A stretch of 64,000 bases of DNA from Fasciolopsis buskii (Eukaryota > Platyhelminthes > Trematoda > Plagiorchiida > Fasciolidae). Below, one piece after another: positions 48,501-61,472 of the stretch. Location of the stretch: assembly GCA_008360955.1 (NCBI GenBank), contig LUCM01010456.1:59171-123170 (forward strand), read 5' to 3'. The position numbers and the translations under genes were made by a program. The notes under the pieces were generated by a model. That model was not told the DNA's origin. It saw nothing but the letters and a program-made list of their open reading frames with translations, and ran no database searches. Every line of letters starts with the position of its first letter. The first letter of the stretch is position 1.

Positions 48501-51500
48501 TAACGTGAATGGGTTAATTTTTCTGCCTACACAAATCCAGCCTTTTAAAGTGGACATGGAGACCACTTACATAACATCAAAAGAATAAACTGCCGCAAAC
48601 GCATCTTTTGTGTGTAAAATCAGTCACGTCTAAAGCCGGATATTTCCATTGAAAGTTGAAAGTAGAAGTTCTTTCCTCTAACCCCGAGCGAGATTATTAC
48701 CAGTTTTTGTCTTTTCTTGTCCCGATAAACAAGAAAATATTTGAATGATTTTGGTATCAGCTGATATTCAGTATGGGTTAATAATGTAATTAGACTAACA
48801 ATGTAATTAGTCCGCGTGGTACTAGAAAATTCTGCACGTTTTAATTCGGCGACCGGTAATGCATGTAGAAAATGGACCTTTTTAGCGTGAACTTCTTCGA
48901 AAAGTGTCCCCATGTTGTTTTATTTGTCTAACTTGTACAATCTGCTGCAACTAAAATGGGAAAATCCTTTTCAACGAATGGAAATTGATGGGAAAATTAA
49001 TGGGGGATGATTTAGCGTTAGAATGATGAATATGTGCTGAATTTTAAGAAAATGCGTAACATATGAAAACGGTTGTTTGTTTCCTAAATAGGTTCCATGT
49101 GACACTTCAACGGAAGTTAGTGTACATGTTACCTTGGATAGAGGGATTTTCTTTCAACTAATCCCAAGCTCGATGAAGACAAGCCTGGGTGTAGAGTATG
49201 GCTCGCGTAAACACATACGACAGTATGAGCTGTGATGTTCTTCATGATATGTCTGATGCCCTAGATATGACAAATCAATGGAGTATTTACGACAGACATA
49301 TTAACGTCAAAGTCCTAAAACTTCTTAGTTAATGAAACAAAAATTATTTAGTACTCGAATTTCCCATTATCAAATCAAACTGACCAAAATAATACTGATT
49401 GAGAGTGGTGAGAGCATCGATTACCAGTATCTATTGATGTATTTTTAGCGATTCATGCGTCAAATTGATGTGAATTAATATTACTTCGTTCTCCTAACCG
49501 ACACGTAGTGCGTCGTGAATGAAATACTTAGATGATGGCTAAAGTGGGATTTCGATCGAATTTCTATCATATTTTCTCGTTTCAAAGCTTACCGTTTACT
49601 GTCAAAAAATGTTGTCTCTTACAGGTGAACAAAATTGGTACGAATTCAAACATTTTATTCTTTACTTGTCAACTACTTTAACGGAGATTATTTATAAGTT
49701 TGGGCATAACCACTATGTCATTTATTAAAGCAAAAATTCTCCACGGAACTATACGGATAGCACAAAATAGATTTGCGCGATCCATCGACTGATTGCTACC
49801 TCGATGTTTTTTTCTCATTTTGTTCTCTTTGGCAGAAGAAATTTGACCAAGAATTCACCACATATGGTCGGGTTTACGGAAATTGTTTCTTTTCGTTTCC
49901 CGTTTGTCGATTATCATTTTCGTCTTTTGTCATGGTCCCAGTAGCGTACAATGGTTACTCAGATTTGTGTACAATATCATCCAATTCAGATTAGTTGCCA
50001 TTCCTAGAAAAATATTATTGGCATGAATGAAGGAACTATTAAAATTCGACAACTGCAATTGGATCTCATCTTCATTAGGTTCCAGTAATAGTATTTTTCT
50101 AGCTTAATCATATCTGAATAATCAAATAAGTGGGCCGCATTACAAGACAAATCATCTCACGGACCAAGGACCACGAATCAACGGATATGAAAAACCAACG
50201 GTTTAGTTATTATTTCACTTCCATTGTCTCTTAACTTAAACGATGAGGAATCCACTGCAAAAGCAGACATCCGGTGTGATTTGCATCGCCAGGTTCTAAT
50301 AAGCAGATCACGTTCGATCAGATGAGGTTAATTAGCTAGGAATGAAACGAAGGCAATTAGATTTCATAATCCGTCTCCTCGGTGCCAAAAACGATTCACC
50401 AAATTACTCTAATTACCGAGGTCATAAACTGCTACCCGCTTATAAATGAGCCACACAATTCATCTTTCTTCATTTTGATATCTAAAAATGAATGAAGATT
50501 GCACAATCTCTCTCTCTCTAATTGTTTTCAAGTAATGTAGTTAAATGTGATCTACTTTGAATTAATTGAACTAATTGATTTGACTCCCTGGAGATAATTT
50601 TTGTTCCACTAACCGCTTAAATGATACAGAGCGATATTTCTTTTTGCCAAGTACTGTTTTTATCGATTCTTTTGGTATCCAACATTGTTTAAGATTGACG
50701 ACGTCGTCATAAAAGGTATCTCAAGTTACTTCATATAAGTATCAGCATTGGTAGCTACTTAAATAAACAACGGATTTGGCTAAGGCCTTCTCACTCGCCT
50801 AAAAGAACTCATTAGCGACCTAATCGTGACGAACTTAGACGGGATTGGTTCTTCGTGATCGTTTCAGTGTGTCTGAAAAGTATGCGTTAAGAATATGCAA
50901 AAAAAAACCCATCCCAATGACTTCCTCTATCAGGCTATTGTTCTGTCTGTTATACGGTCGTAGGCCGGTGCCATTAGCCGAGGATCGGCGAGCTTGGCAT
51001 GCGAACGAACCATTGTGCAAACGTATGAGCACACAGGGCTTACTGAATGTGATTTGTTTTATCTAGCTTGATTGAGTCTTGTCGACCTAAAACTTTCGGC
51101 TCGCCGCTGTCTCATTCGATCTAATTCAGCTTTTCTAATCTGTAGAGCCTTTCTACGGCTATTATGGATCAATTTATGATAGCAATTGTGTAGGCTTTAT
51201 GTTGACACTTTAAAACCACTTTCAGTTGCATGGGGCATTGTGGGTAGCAAGTTTTGGGAGCTGCAATTTCCAGTTGTTGGTTTACTGCAATACTTATTCA
51301 CTTACTGTTAGTGCTTGATGAGATGCAATTAAACACTTCAAATGTCCATCCCCATTCCATTTGTTGTCGAAATACGTAGTAAGTATCGACAGCCATAATT
51401 CACCTAGTGTTTGATAATCTTTGTATGCATGCATGCATGTATCCTAGTGTTCATATATGAACTTGAATGCACTTGTGTGCATTCGCTTGTTCGGTTATTT

Positions 51501-52716
51501 TTTGTGTTTGTATAGATCTATTTTCTATACCTCACATCTTCTTTGTAGCACTCCTTATGCAGCATTTCAATACTAACCATGTAAACTTTATAGCTCTGAA
51601 ATTGTAGAGCATGTACAAGAGCATTAGTTTGACACGACATTTTGTCTTCGTCGAGTGCATTAATTAACACTGAAAAACCAGTCGCAATAAAATGCAATGC
51701 AAGGTTTCCCATAAAGTATTAACCAGATGAAATTTCGTTGTTCTACAAGAGGTGCAATCATGGTTTTTTACTAGTCTTCTGCCCTAGAGTGCATCGGCAC
51801 TGTTACCATTTGTTTCGCTCAGTTCTTCAGTCATCATCCGTGGTTAGGTTGACTCCGCCAACTGTTCAAATACCCAGTTGTTAGGTTGGTCGTTTTCACA
51901 CAGAACTTACAGTGTTCAGTATCCGTGAGGGAGATTTTGCACTAACGTTGTCCAAGTTTAGCATAGATTTTTAAGGTGCAAACGCAAACTTCTTGCACAA
52001 ATGTTTAATGTTTACAAATTAGTGTGGTTAACACATGTGGTATACCGATCTACAAAAACAGACTCGGAACATTTTTACCTATGCAACCTGTACCTATAGG
52101 GACCAAAGTAAATGTGGTCAGTCTGAAATAAGAGGAACAACTTGACAAGTTGACTTACCGGATTAGAACCAGTGATTGTTAGGTTGGATTGGCAAAATCT
52201 GTACGCGAACGGTGGAAATTACTTGGCAGTGTAACCATACTGTTAGTAAACAGAGATTTGCCTTCTAATAAAGTTCGGTTGAAATCACGTAAACGAACTA
52301 TGGTTTTATCTATCCTTGGTGTATTTTAGTCTTATCACATCCGATCAGGCAATGTCAAGCCAGCAGTTTGAGACGAACAGTTGTCGAGTTGGAACTAAAA
52401 CGAATCATGCTTATGAATAGACCAAATTGTAAAGTGTTTCAAATACATCAAGAATATTTGGTTGGCTCGTGACAACATGGATTAAGCACAGACAGATGCA
52501 AGAATTTTGATTCACTGGATCAAATCGAAATTCATAATAGAATTAATTCGATCCGATCAATTACTTCTCTGATTCTGCAATTTCGGATAATTTAATGGAT
52601 GTGAAATGTATCAATGGTATGTCAAAATCAAAATGCTGTTGTGACAGGTTCGACAACAAAGTCTACGCTACCTTAGTTGAAACAGTCTATTTCGTTCCTT
52701 CTTTTCATGTAAATAG

Positions 52717-52848
52717 GCAATGAAATACGCGGCTAAAAATTTCGAATTGACGGGGACTTCATCCACGACGGACGAGACGAAACCAAGTCAAACAACAACG
52801 AAACTACCGAAAGGGACTGCCCAATTGGCTAAAAATCTATTCACACAG
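52717..52848 (+). CDS. XRRA1: XRRA1-like exon: PK.TAQL island
   Basis: A 132-base exon, phase 0 at both ends, between TTTTCATGTAAATAG and GTAACT. It encodes 44 residues: AMKYAAKNFELTG, a Thr/Ser-rich linker, and KLPKGTAQLAKNLFTQ. The last part matches human PPPKKTRAQLLDDIFIR in the C-terminal region of XRRA1. Human XRRA1 continues for roughly 120 residues beyond this point; I found no exon for that part up to 64000, so it probably lies beyond the window. Confidence 0.75.
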
Positions 52849-53689
52849 GTAACTATTAGTATGTTGTCGTTATCCTCAATTTTTCAAACAATCTAACCTA
52901 ACCGCTTTTTGCAAAAGGAAGTAGCTGTTACAGTGCTACATTAACTTCACCCGGGACAGTCGCCCAAAATTCTAACATAGAACCTATTTTATGAAGGTGC
53001 ACATATTGTGCCGAAATTGGTTAAGTGTTAGAGCTAGTGGAGGGGACAGTCGTAACACATTTCGTTGATGTTCAGTAACTATCAAGGATCCAAATCGAAC
53101 AGTTCAATGGTTAAATTGTACGATTTTCATTATTTCCCACCTCCATTTCGCCCAAAAATTCTGAAGCATTGATCAAGAATGAGAAATATATGGCAGTTAC
53201 ACAGTCCACACGCCCAAAATTCCCTAATATTTCCTGAGCATGAATGCCGCTCAAAAATTCAATTCCTGCTACTCAAAGTGCCAAACTGTAGCTGTCTTAG
53301 ATAAGCCTCGTTTTGTTGTAGCACGGATAGGCGGGCTTCCTTAAGGAAAACAACTGAGTAAGATGCACAAATGATCCGTAAGACATCGGTATGTCATCTA
53401 TTATTTTAGTCAAGTTCAGACCCGACTCAGTAGTTGCAAACGTTCGTTGAAGTTAGGCAACATTGATAATATCAACGGCCATCAACTGAGATGAGAGATC
53501 ACACTCGGTCATAACAAGAACGTTACAAAAACGTACAATCGTTACAGCATAGCGCGAAAATTTGCTATCTTCTTCCCTAACCTGGCTTCACTACCGATGA
53601 ATGTGAATTACCTATAAAATTAAAATATTTTTAGACAACCCAGTATTAACTGGACAATTGTCATCCACTAACAAGGACTTGATTTTTTC

Positions 53690-54425
53690 AGTCGTCCGAA
53701 ATGCAGCAGAGGCAAAACTGCGCTACATTGCGCAAATTCCAGGTGTAAAATAATAGTCCACGAGTGGACTGGCTCAAAGGTGAACCCCGATCTTTCAGGG
53801 CACGAATTGGATGAGCCCATTAAATTTAATTACTTCGATAGTTGCATCTCATCTGGTACTGGTACAATAGAAGAAGTGTCCTCACGCATGCATATGAACC
53901 GATTGATATTTCTTATTTCGAGGTATCTATGGCATCGACGAGACATTTGATTGTTGGTCAGAGTTCGAGTATACCTGACAGTAATGAAGTCGGTGTTTAT
54001 CGACGGCTGCGAAACAAGGCCGTTGAGAATAGAAGATATGGGAAGACTTTCTGTGTTTAAACACCGTTTTTTTCGTTGTATTGGTTGGATGTGGTGTGAG
54101 AATTTCGTGAGTAACTCATAAATTGGGCATAATTTATTGGGTTCTAGGAACCAGTGTTTAGAATAGCTGCTGAATAAGAATACACTAAGATAGTTGTGAT
54201 GTTTCGCACGTGCCCTCAGAACGTGTGCCTCGTAGTACGCTGTTCTTCAAGGCGGATGATAGTTGGACGATGGTCCGAGTCGATGATATCGATCCATAGT
54301 ATGTAAATATTTAACCAGTTAACTGGCTCGTGTAGAAGGAATTAGACTACTGGGTTATGGCTCATGAGATTTCACGAAGCGATGGTTGGATACAAGACGA
54401 AAAGTGGTTGAGGGGTACAGTCAGT
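53690..54425 (+). mobile_element. LINE copy, RTE-like C-terminal region, least decayed copy
   Basis: One frame from 53744 runs about 125 codons with a single stop (TGA at 53948-53950): CKIIVHEWTGSK, HELDEPIKFNYFDSCISSG, RYLWHRRDI (stop), KSVFIDGCETRPLRIEDMG, then VFKHRFFRCIGWMWCENFVS. These follow the family order LLQDW, LDEVDRFSYLGSYISPG, RHLWRRRDI, SVLLYGSETWPLRVED and VFDHRCLRSIARIWWEHRVS. Further on, RLLGYGS and KRWLDT near 54345-54390 match RLPGWGP and NRWLET at the 3' end. The RT catalytic part is absent (5' truncated). Confidence 0.9.
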
Positions 54426-57122
54426 CAGGTTCTTGTAGTCGAAATCTTTCTCCTTCTAAGAAGTTGTTCAACCTATCACTTGGCCATCGGATTTTTACTG
54501 TTCATTGTTATTCTTTCTGTATGAATATTTGGTGCAGTAAGATAACAAACAAAACCAGAGCACACGGTTGCAAAATCTATGCTGAACTGATTACGGACAA
54601 AATACAGTTTACAAGGTACCGTAGAATAATATAAAAAGGACTGCAAATTCAACGCTCCCTAGTTCCCTTTACATCTTCCTCAAACACTGTTGTCTTATAC
54701 GAAACATCCTTATTCGCATGATGTGCTTCAATGAAATTTGTACCCACGTGTAGAATAGTCATCCTAGCCATGTATGAAGAGAATTTCCATCCCTTCGGCT
54801 GGCACGATAAAGTTGTACTGAAAGCATCCGATTCTCATACTCGTAATGTTTAGTGTTTGGTGTGCGTCAAACTCAGAACCCGGGACAAGATGAAAATCGA
54901 TCACAATTCTGTTGAATGTAATCCAAGTAAATAGTGCTTGCTTATTTGCTTCATTTATGCGCCCGAACATGAAGGAACCATGGTAAGTGAAGATAACTAG
55001 CACCGTCAGAATTAATTTACCATTTGGTTGAGAACAGCTCGTTAGTCCGCAAATGTTGTCTGGAATATCCATTAGCTAATTGTGGTTCGGTTTAATGTTA
55101 AAACGACTGAAAAACCAACAAACTTATAGGTGATCATCATCATTCATCAGTTTTAACCAACGTGAATTGGCCTAATCAGTTGATTTATGAGTTACGAGAG
55201 TGGCAAATACTTAAACTGGGAGAATTCGCGAAAACCGACTAGTAAATGGATGACCGTCATTTATCAAGTCTTGTCCGAGAAAGAACGCGGTCAAATTCAA
55301 ACCCTTAATGATTAATTAATGTTATAGGTTATATGGCAATAAATAAATTACCTAACACAATTTGCCTGTTTTCATAAGGTTGAGATCTGACGGAATTTGA
55401 ATTGCAAAGGATACAGCAACAATTCGATTCAGTGATGTTTTTCTGAAGCATTTCAATGCATGTCTTGTGGTATCTGGAGCAGAAATTCGCATAACCGAAG
55501 TTTAATCTTCTAGTGAGAAAGATAGCGTTCTCACTTCCCTTTTTCGGCATGTGAGTTCGGCTGAAATTGGGGTTTTTTCGTCAACTTAGTGAGCAGCATT
55601 ATAGGTTGACTGTTGCTGCTTCCGCGGACTTTGGTAACCGTGATCCTGCCGCTTAGGTTAATAAAATAATGACTTGCGCAACAACGCATCGTCAGTTATA
55701 CAATTCGCGTTCGTCAATGGTGCCGTAGACTCCACAACCCCTTGCTGCAGTGGACCTACGGTACATAACTGAGTCGGATTAATTATGCCTGGGACCTGCT
55801 TCTCAGGTTGGCCTACATTACACAGGACGAATTGGAGCTTGTTATCCTTGATTAATTTAATAAAATCTAGGCTGGTACAACCTTAGCATTGGTGGCAGTA
55901 TCCCAATGCTAGGTGTTGTCATCAGCAACAAAGAGGTCAGTGGTTTTTAAGCAGGACGTTATTTGTGACCTATCCAGCAAAGTTTCACATCACTCAGACA
56001 CATTCTTTCCTGAAAATTGGTTTAATTCTATCACGCTTTTGGCTTGTGCATATATTCAATGCGAAAATATCCTAACTAGTTAGCGCGCCAAGTTGTACAA
56101 GTCTAAGTTCCTCGGTTCTCAGGTAACTGCAAATAAACAGAATGAAGTTAACAATATCTCATGTGCCGTAGCATTCACCCAAATACAATCTTATTCACTT
56201 CGATTTCAATAGAACCTGTTGAGAGCACCAACCAAAGTCATTTTCAGGGCTAATATTTTTCGTACCTGTAGGCGAGTTGATCCCCGGATCTTTCTTCCAT
56301 CTTCAATCAGAACCGGTTAAGACAATGCAAAAGATTTATTTATGGAATAATTGAATAACACAAATGTGACTACTGACCGCCTGACTGGAATAAGGCAAGT
56401 ATAGGTTAACATATTGTTGGTCCACGTATTGCACTTGTCCGGGATCGACTAGATCCGGTAGGCTCTGAAAATTAACACCTAAAATTGATAAATTCAATCT
56501 ACCGGACGAAGCTCATTGTATCACAGAGCTCGACCGCTAGAGGAGACAGTGAATTTAATCGGTCATTTTGTCTGTGAGAGGTATTGCACATGTTTGCGAT
56601 CGGCTCCTTCGGTATATGTTATTCTTCGAGACAGGCTTTGGCTTAACGATGGATCAAGGCAATCCCTCCATTGCATACTGCGAAGGTGTGGAAACCTTAC
56701 TCGGTAGGCTGTCTCCAGTAGATCATAGCCGATTACGGGGCTGAGGGTCACGTGATTCACCAAGGCACTGTTGAAGATTTTTTATGTAGCATCGCTAAAG
56801 TCTACGGTTGATCACTAGTGTTCTTACACACGAAACATCGTTGTTTCTCCATAGTTTTCTTCGATTTTCTCTTTTACTTTTGTCTTTTATTTGGTTTTGC
56901 GGGGTAGTAATCGAACCCAGAACACTTTAGTTCTTATGTAATGTGCGTAATAAATGAACTTGAATTTAGGTTTCGGAACCATTTGTGTATGTCCCGACAA
57001 CCACAATCTTCCAACACTACAAATCACCTCTAGCAGTAAAGAGAATGAGGTGATGCCGTCCTTTCGAAAAAAAAATTAACTGTTCACGGAAGTCCTTTTC
57101 TCCACAACTTGCCTGGATGCTA

Positions 57123-57356
57123 GAAATTGATTTCGAAACATTTGTTTGTGTTTATTTCAACGTACACGAGATTCGTACAGTTTAGCAAGGGCCGCACTTC
57201 CGACGGTGTTTGATTTTTGAACCGTGCACTTTGCTTTGCTTTTTCGGTTGCAATTTGTCTTCGAGTGTATTTGTAGCTTCGCTTCTCTTTAGGTACCACA
57301 ATATGAACAGTACCTTCTGTGCGTCTTATCGTTTGCTTAAGTTTTCTCTGTTTCAT
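57123..57356 (-). other. Unassigned basic open frame, 78 codons
   Basis: Starts MKQRKLKQTIRRTEG and contains KEKRSYKYTRRQ, with Lys plus Arg making up about a quarter of the first 50 residues. Such a composition is unusual for chance frames in this DNA, but I recognise no family and see no convincing exon structure. It could be part of an old repeat ORF or non-coding. Confidence 0.12.
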
Positions 57357-60269
57357 CGTCTAAGGGAATTTCACTAATGGAAGCTTCAGAATCCGACAGG
57401 AGGCACGTCCGTGGGTAGCAAACCGAACCTCTTCTATTGGCATGTCCTTGACTTCGATTGACTGAGTTTTCGATGTCCGGTCAGGGAGCAGGTTCAACTA
57501 ATAAAGATGTTTTTCTGAAATGCGAAAATCAATGAATACTTCGCGAGTAGCGAACTTAATTTAGGCCTTTTTCCTACATTATCTAACGTTGCGAAAGAAG
57601 GCAAAAGTTGCAACAATTTTGCCATTAAAGTTACTTTGACTGATGATCGTTGACTTAAAATTTCCGGAGACATTTCCCACTGAATTGGACTTATCAGGAA
57701 ACACTTAGTATTCAATCATAAGACGTTCTTTTAGAAGAGCTTATTTCACAATTATCTATTTAGCAGAACTAAACTACGGATAAATACGAGAGATTGTTCT
57801 TGCTTTCCATTATTTCAAAATGAACCAACCTTTCTGTTTGAACTACTCCTTTCTATTAAATTTTTTCATGTATCTTTAAACATGTTTGTACATTTTTTGG
57901 TTGTTCATTATTCGCTTTGGGGAAAACAGTGACAAGTATGTCAGATAATGTGTTCGAGTTGAACGTAACTACCAGTTCAGACTTTTGAGGGCAGTTTGAA
58001 GTTGTCGTTGATTTCCAGCCGCCTCTGTTCACTTGTGCTGTTCCCACCTGTTTTGTTCAACTTACCCTACGTTCCGTTCAAAACCATTCGCATTAAAAAT
58101 AATTGGCCGAACATCGAAAACGAATATTATGTCATATTGTGCTCACAGTATTGAATAGTTAAAGAGGAATATACACGTTACGTAACTGTAACGTAACCCA
58201 TTTAGCAAAAGTAATAATGAACATCGCTGATATTTGTCTACACTTATTTTCAGACCTTGATTATATTAAATCCAAATATGAAATGCCATCCGTCCAGGCG
58301 GAATGTGAACCCAAGTTCCAGCGCCTTGCGCATCCAACCAGCTGACCTGTGAAGCTACTCTAGGGGATATTTTCATCTCTGTGAATAACCCTAGCAACAT
58401 GCCTATATTAGGTAAACTCAGGGCATTCGACAAATTCAACTTTTGGGGTGTCAGTCTCCTCAACCAAACTTGTCATTAAATTAGTTGTTAGTAATTTCCA
58501 AGTATATTTTATTATTCTATTATATAATCCGTTGATGAATATCATTTGACAGGATTTGTAAGCACGTTCCTGCTAAGGTAATTCGAAAATCGTGATTCTT
58601 ACGGCAGATCTCAGCAAACAAGCTAACACATGATTGATTCAGCAGTTCACATTGAGCAGACGATAAATTCATTTTGGCAAAATGCGAATTGCTGCGGCCA
58701 TAAATTTCATTCTTTTGCTTCAACCATTGCGAAAAATCTCGGGCCAAAAAAAATACAAACGAAGATTGTGAATAGTGTATTTGCCAAAATGTCATGTATA
58801 GACAAAATCATCCGTTTACTCAAATTAGGGCTTTTTTTAACCCCTAATGATTGATTGTCTCCCAAATTCCGTGTTGTCACATTTTACCAATCCAAAAATG
58901 TGCACTTCATAGATTGTATTGGATGTTTAAATTACGATAGAAATAGTCTTATCAATAACTCCCATTCTTACTGTGTATCAATCTAGGAACTCGGAATTCC
59001 GTTAAAGACACACAGAAATGACAGTTATTTAACTTTAGAGTCGGTGACTGGTGCTAAAGTATAACTTGCAGACAAAAAAAATACACGGATAAAATATGAC
59101 AGATGGTAATTAGTCCCTTCGTTTTAAGTTGCCGTTTAACTAAGAATAAAATGATCTGCACGGAACCGAAACATCACTAGAAAAACTTTCGGAAATCGAT
59201 TAGCGATTTGTGTCAGAATGAAGTACTCTTTTGATCGTCAATCAGACAATTTTAAACGGGTCAATATTCATCAGTTTTGAACACAGCCAATTTGGACAAA
59301 CTGACAGAAGTTGGAAAGTTACAGCTTTTGACATGAAGTAAAATTAAGTCAAATTAAACTTATCAGGTTAGTAAGGAACTTCGCCAGTTGTGTACTTAAC
59401 GAAACGTAGAAAACATGTGAAGTTTAAGTGAACCAATATTAACTAAAAACTCAAATTTTTGTCAAGCTTTTCTTATTATTTTACTGTCTTCAACTCGAAA
59501 GGCTTCTTCGCCTTCATACGGTTGGCACAATCAAGAAAAGTACCAAGGTAGCGGTATAAAATTTTGATATTTTGTTCACCTATTTAACAGGTTTAGCTCA
59601 ACTGACTACCAGTAATTAGGAATCATTTTACCTATCTACTCTCGGTTGTTTTGGTAACCAGCGACTAATCTGTGCCACCTTTTAACTTTTCTTCCAATTA
59701 GGCACTACCCATCAGGGATATGTGATAGGGAAATGTAGAATTCTATCTGTTCTTCTGAAATGTCTGCACCAAGCAGCCTCGAGTATTGGAAACTCTGGCA
59801 GACGATCAATTTTTATCATCACAACGCACTCATTCATTTGGTCGGGTAGGAAAATCTGTTTGTTGGAAGAATTATAAACAATATCTGACCATTTTTTCTT
59901 CCGTCATCCTTGACAGTCGATAGAATCCAAGGTCATCGATTCAATCATAGAGGGTCACGGGAAATTGTTTCCACAAAACTTTCAATGCGATTTTAAATCG
60001 AACAAATTACACCCCAAATTCAGTTCAAGTGAAAAACATGCACTGGCAAAGGCATAGCTTTGACCCCTGAACTTTTCCACAGGTCGACAGTCGGGAACCT
60101 GTACACCTATAGAATTCCATTTCAACTGTGGTATTTATCAGAACTAACACTGAGAGGGCAAAGAGAAGACAATTGCAGAAGGCATCCCCAAGTGGCTGCC
60201 TAAATCGACACGACGAAACGCAAGTCAAGACTGCCGCAACTCCTCTTCAGGCTACTAGGGTGACGCACA

Positions 60270-60600
60270 AACCAAAGCGGGATTCCCTCAGAACCAAAAG
60301 AAAAATCAAGAACGAAACACGGCACTGTTATTGTAAACAGTACCCAGAGGAAGCAAACAACAGGACCCGGTCACGCTTTTTAAGTTCAGTACACGGGGCA
60401 ATATGTGTGGGCCAGGCAAATAGTATGTTCTAAGGTCATGTTGATGCGAACAAACAAACTGACTAATCAGTGAGGTTTGATAATAAGCAGTGAGAAAGGT
60501 TAACATGCGTCGGATAACAAAAGCGGAGAACAATGGCATCAACAGATGGATTTTTGCCTATGCACTTTCGTTGGACGCCGCACCTAACTAATGGTACTCC
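60270..60600 (+). repeat. Unclassified interspersed repeat, copy 2 of the third pair
   Basis: Counterpart of 21440-21830: CAGAACCA, GTTATTGTAAACAG, GTCATGTTGATGCGA, GAGAAAGGTTAAC (60492-60504), then AGATGGATTTTTGCC and GCACTTTCGTTGG. A basic 101-codon frame (60128-60430) overlaps its left part and probably belongs to the repeat and not to a host gene. Confidence 0.6.
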
Positions 60601-61440
60601 ATAAACATCGGGTCTGAGGTACCTTAAACGGATGAGGCAGAAAAAATTTAGTGGATTTCATCTTCCGCAGTTTTGCTATCTAATCGGCATTGTGAAACGA
60701 TTCACAGAATACAACCAAAATAGATAAAACTGATCACTGGCCCCAAGTCGCTTGCGGTATTCCTTAAAGAAACATGCTTGGCTCATGCATGTTTAAAGGA
60801 ACTGAAACCATCACTTAATTCGAACCATGTAAACAATGCGTGAATAAAGGAATAGATGAAAAGTACATTGAAATTTTCGCAGCGTTTATGCTAGTCATTA
60901 AATGGTCCAGATGACAGGCATAAAATAGAACAATGAAGTTAAGGATTTCTGAAAGGAGCCGTTCCACGATGTCGCTGCATGAAGCAAACTCCTAGTCGTC
61001 CTACTGGTAAACAGATTTAGGGACGCCAATTAAATCGTCTTGCAGACCTTGCGTTGATCGAAACAAGTAATACACAAACACGCGAATACACTCTCATCAC
61101 AGCGGTCCGAAAACACGTTAGGAAATGCACCATATTCGTGACTCAGATCAATCTCTCCCAAAAGTGCACACGCGCACATACAAACGCTCATACACACTCA
61201 AGCCCACACTAAACAGATCACTTTGTCTTTCCAAAGAATCGTGAAAATTGCCTAATCAATTTCCACGAACATCGACCACGTTGGCTCGATTCACAATTAT
61301 TTTCCAATTGACTTGTCTGCTTCATGTGTCAATAATGTCTGCTCAATGTGATAATTCGTGTAAAGGAAACCGACTTCGAGAAGAATAGCCCTTTTCTTTC
61401 ATTTCATTGCATTTCTTTTTCCCAGGGTGCCCCCCTCTCC

Positions 61441-61472
61441 GAACACACACGCACACACACGCATACACACAC
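61441..61472. repeat. AC-type microsatellite
   Basis: An interrupted CACACA tract with scattered G and T. A looser CA-rich zone extends over 61160-61210. Confidence 0.9.

Larger units (their letters stand above)
42043..52716 (+). other. Intron of the XRRA1-like gene (10,674 bp)
   Basis: It runs from GTCAGT at 42043 to the CATGTAAATAG acceptor at 52716. It includes a candidate small exon at 44050-44112 and members of two unclassified repeat pairs (44850-44935 and 48295-48500), plus a short AT tract at 44642-44675. The remainder has many short ORFs and no recognisable gene, LINE or SINE. It appears poorer in recognisable LINEs than the first two introns. Confidence 0.75.
830..52848 (+). other. 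XRRA1: XRRA1-like gene, partial at both ends (gene span)
   Basis: Six coding exons on the + strand join with matching phases (0, 2, 0, 1, 0) through GT/AG introns of about 9.95, 24.2, 2.96, 2.49 and 10.67 kb. In order, the joined translation follows the C-terminal two thirds of vertebrate XRRA1: last LRR, capping block, then four islands in the tail. XRRA1 is a leucine-rich-repeat protein first linked to X-ray response in human tumour cells; its molecular activity is poorly known, so none is assigned here. About 580 residues are visible, against about 790 in the human protein. The N-terminal LRR exons and the final exon(s) were not found and should lie outside. All LINE and SINE fragments between 1204 and 52716 are intronic. 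The homology comes from remembered family sequence, not a search. Confidence 0.88.

Noticed and set aside
60128..60433. Basic frame as a possible C-terminal exon of the XRRA1-like gene
   Set aside because: It does not match the XRRA1 C-terminus and overlaps a dispersed repeat also found near 21.5 kb.
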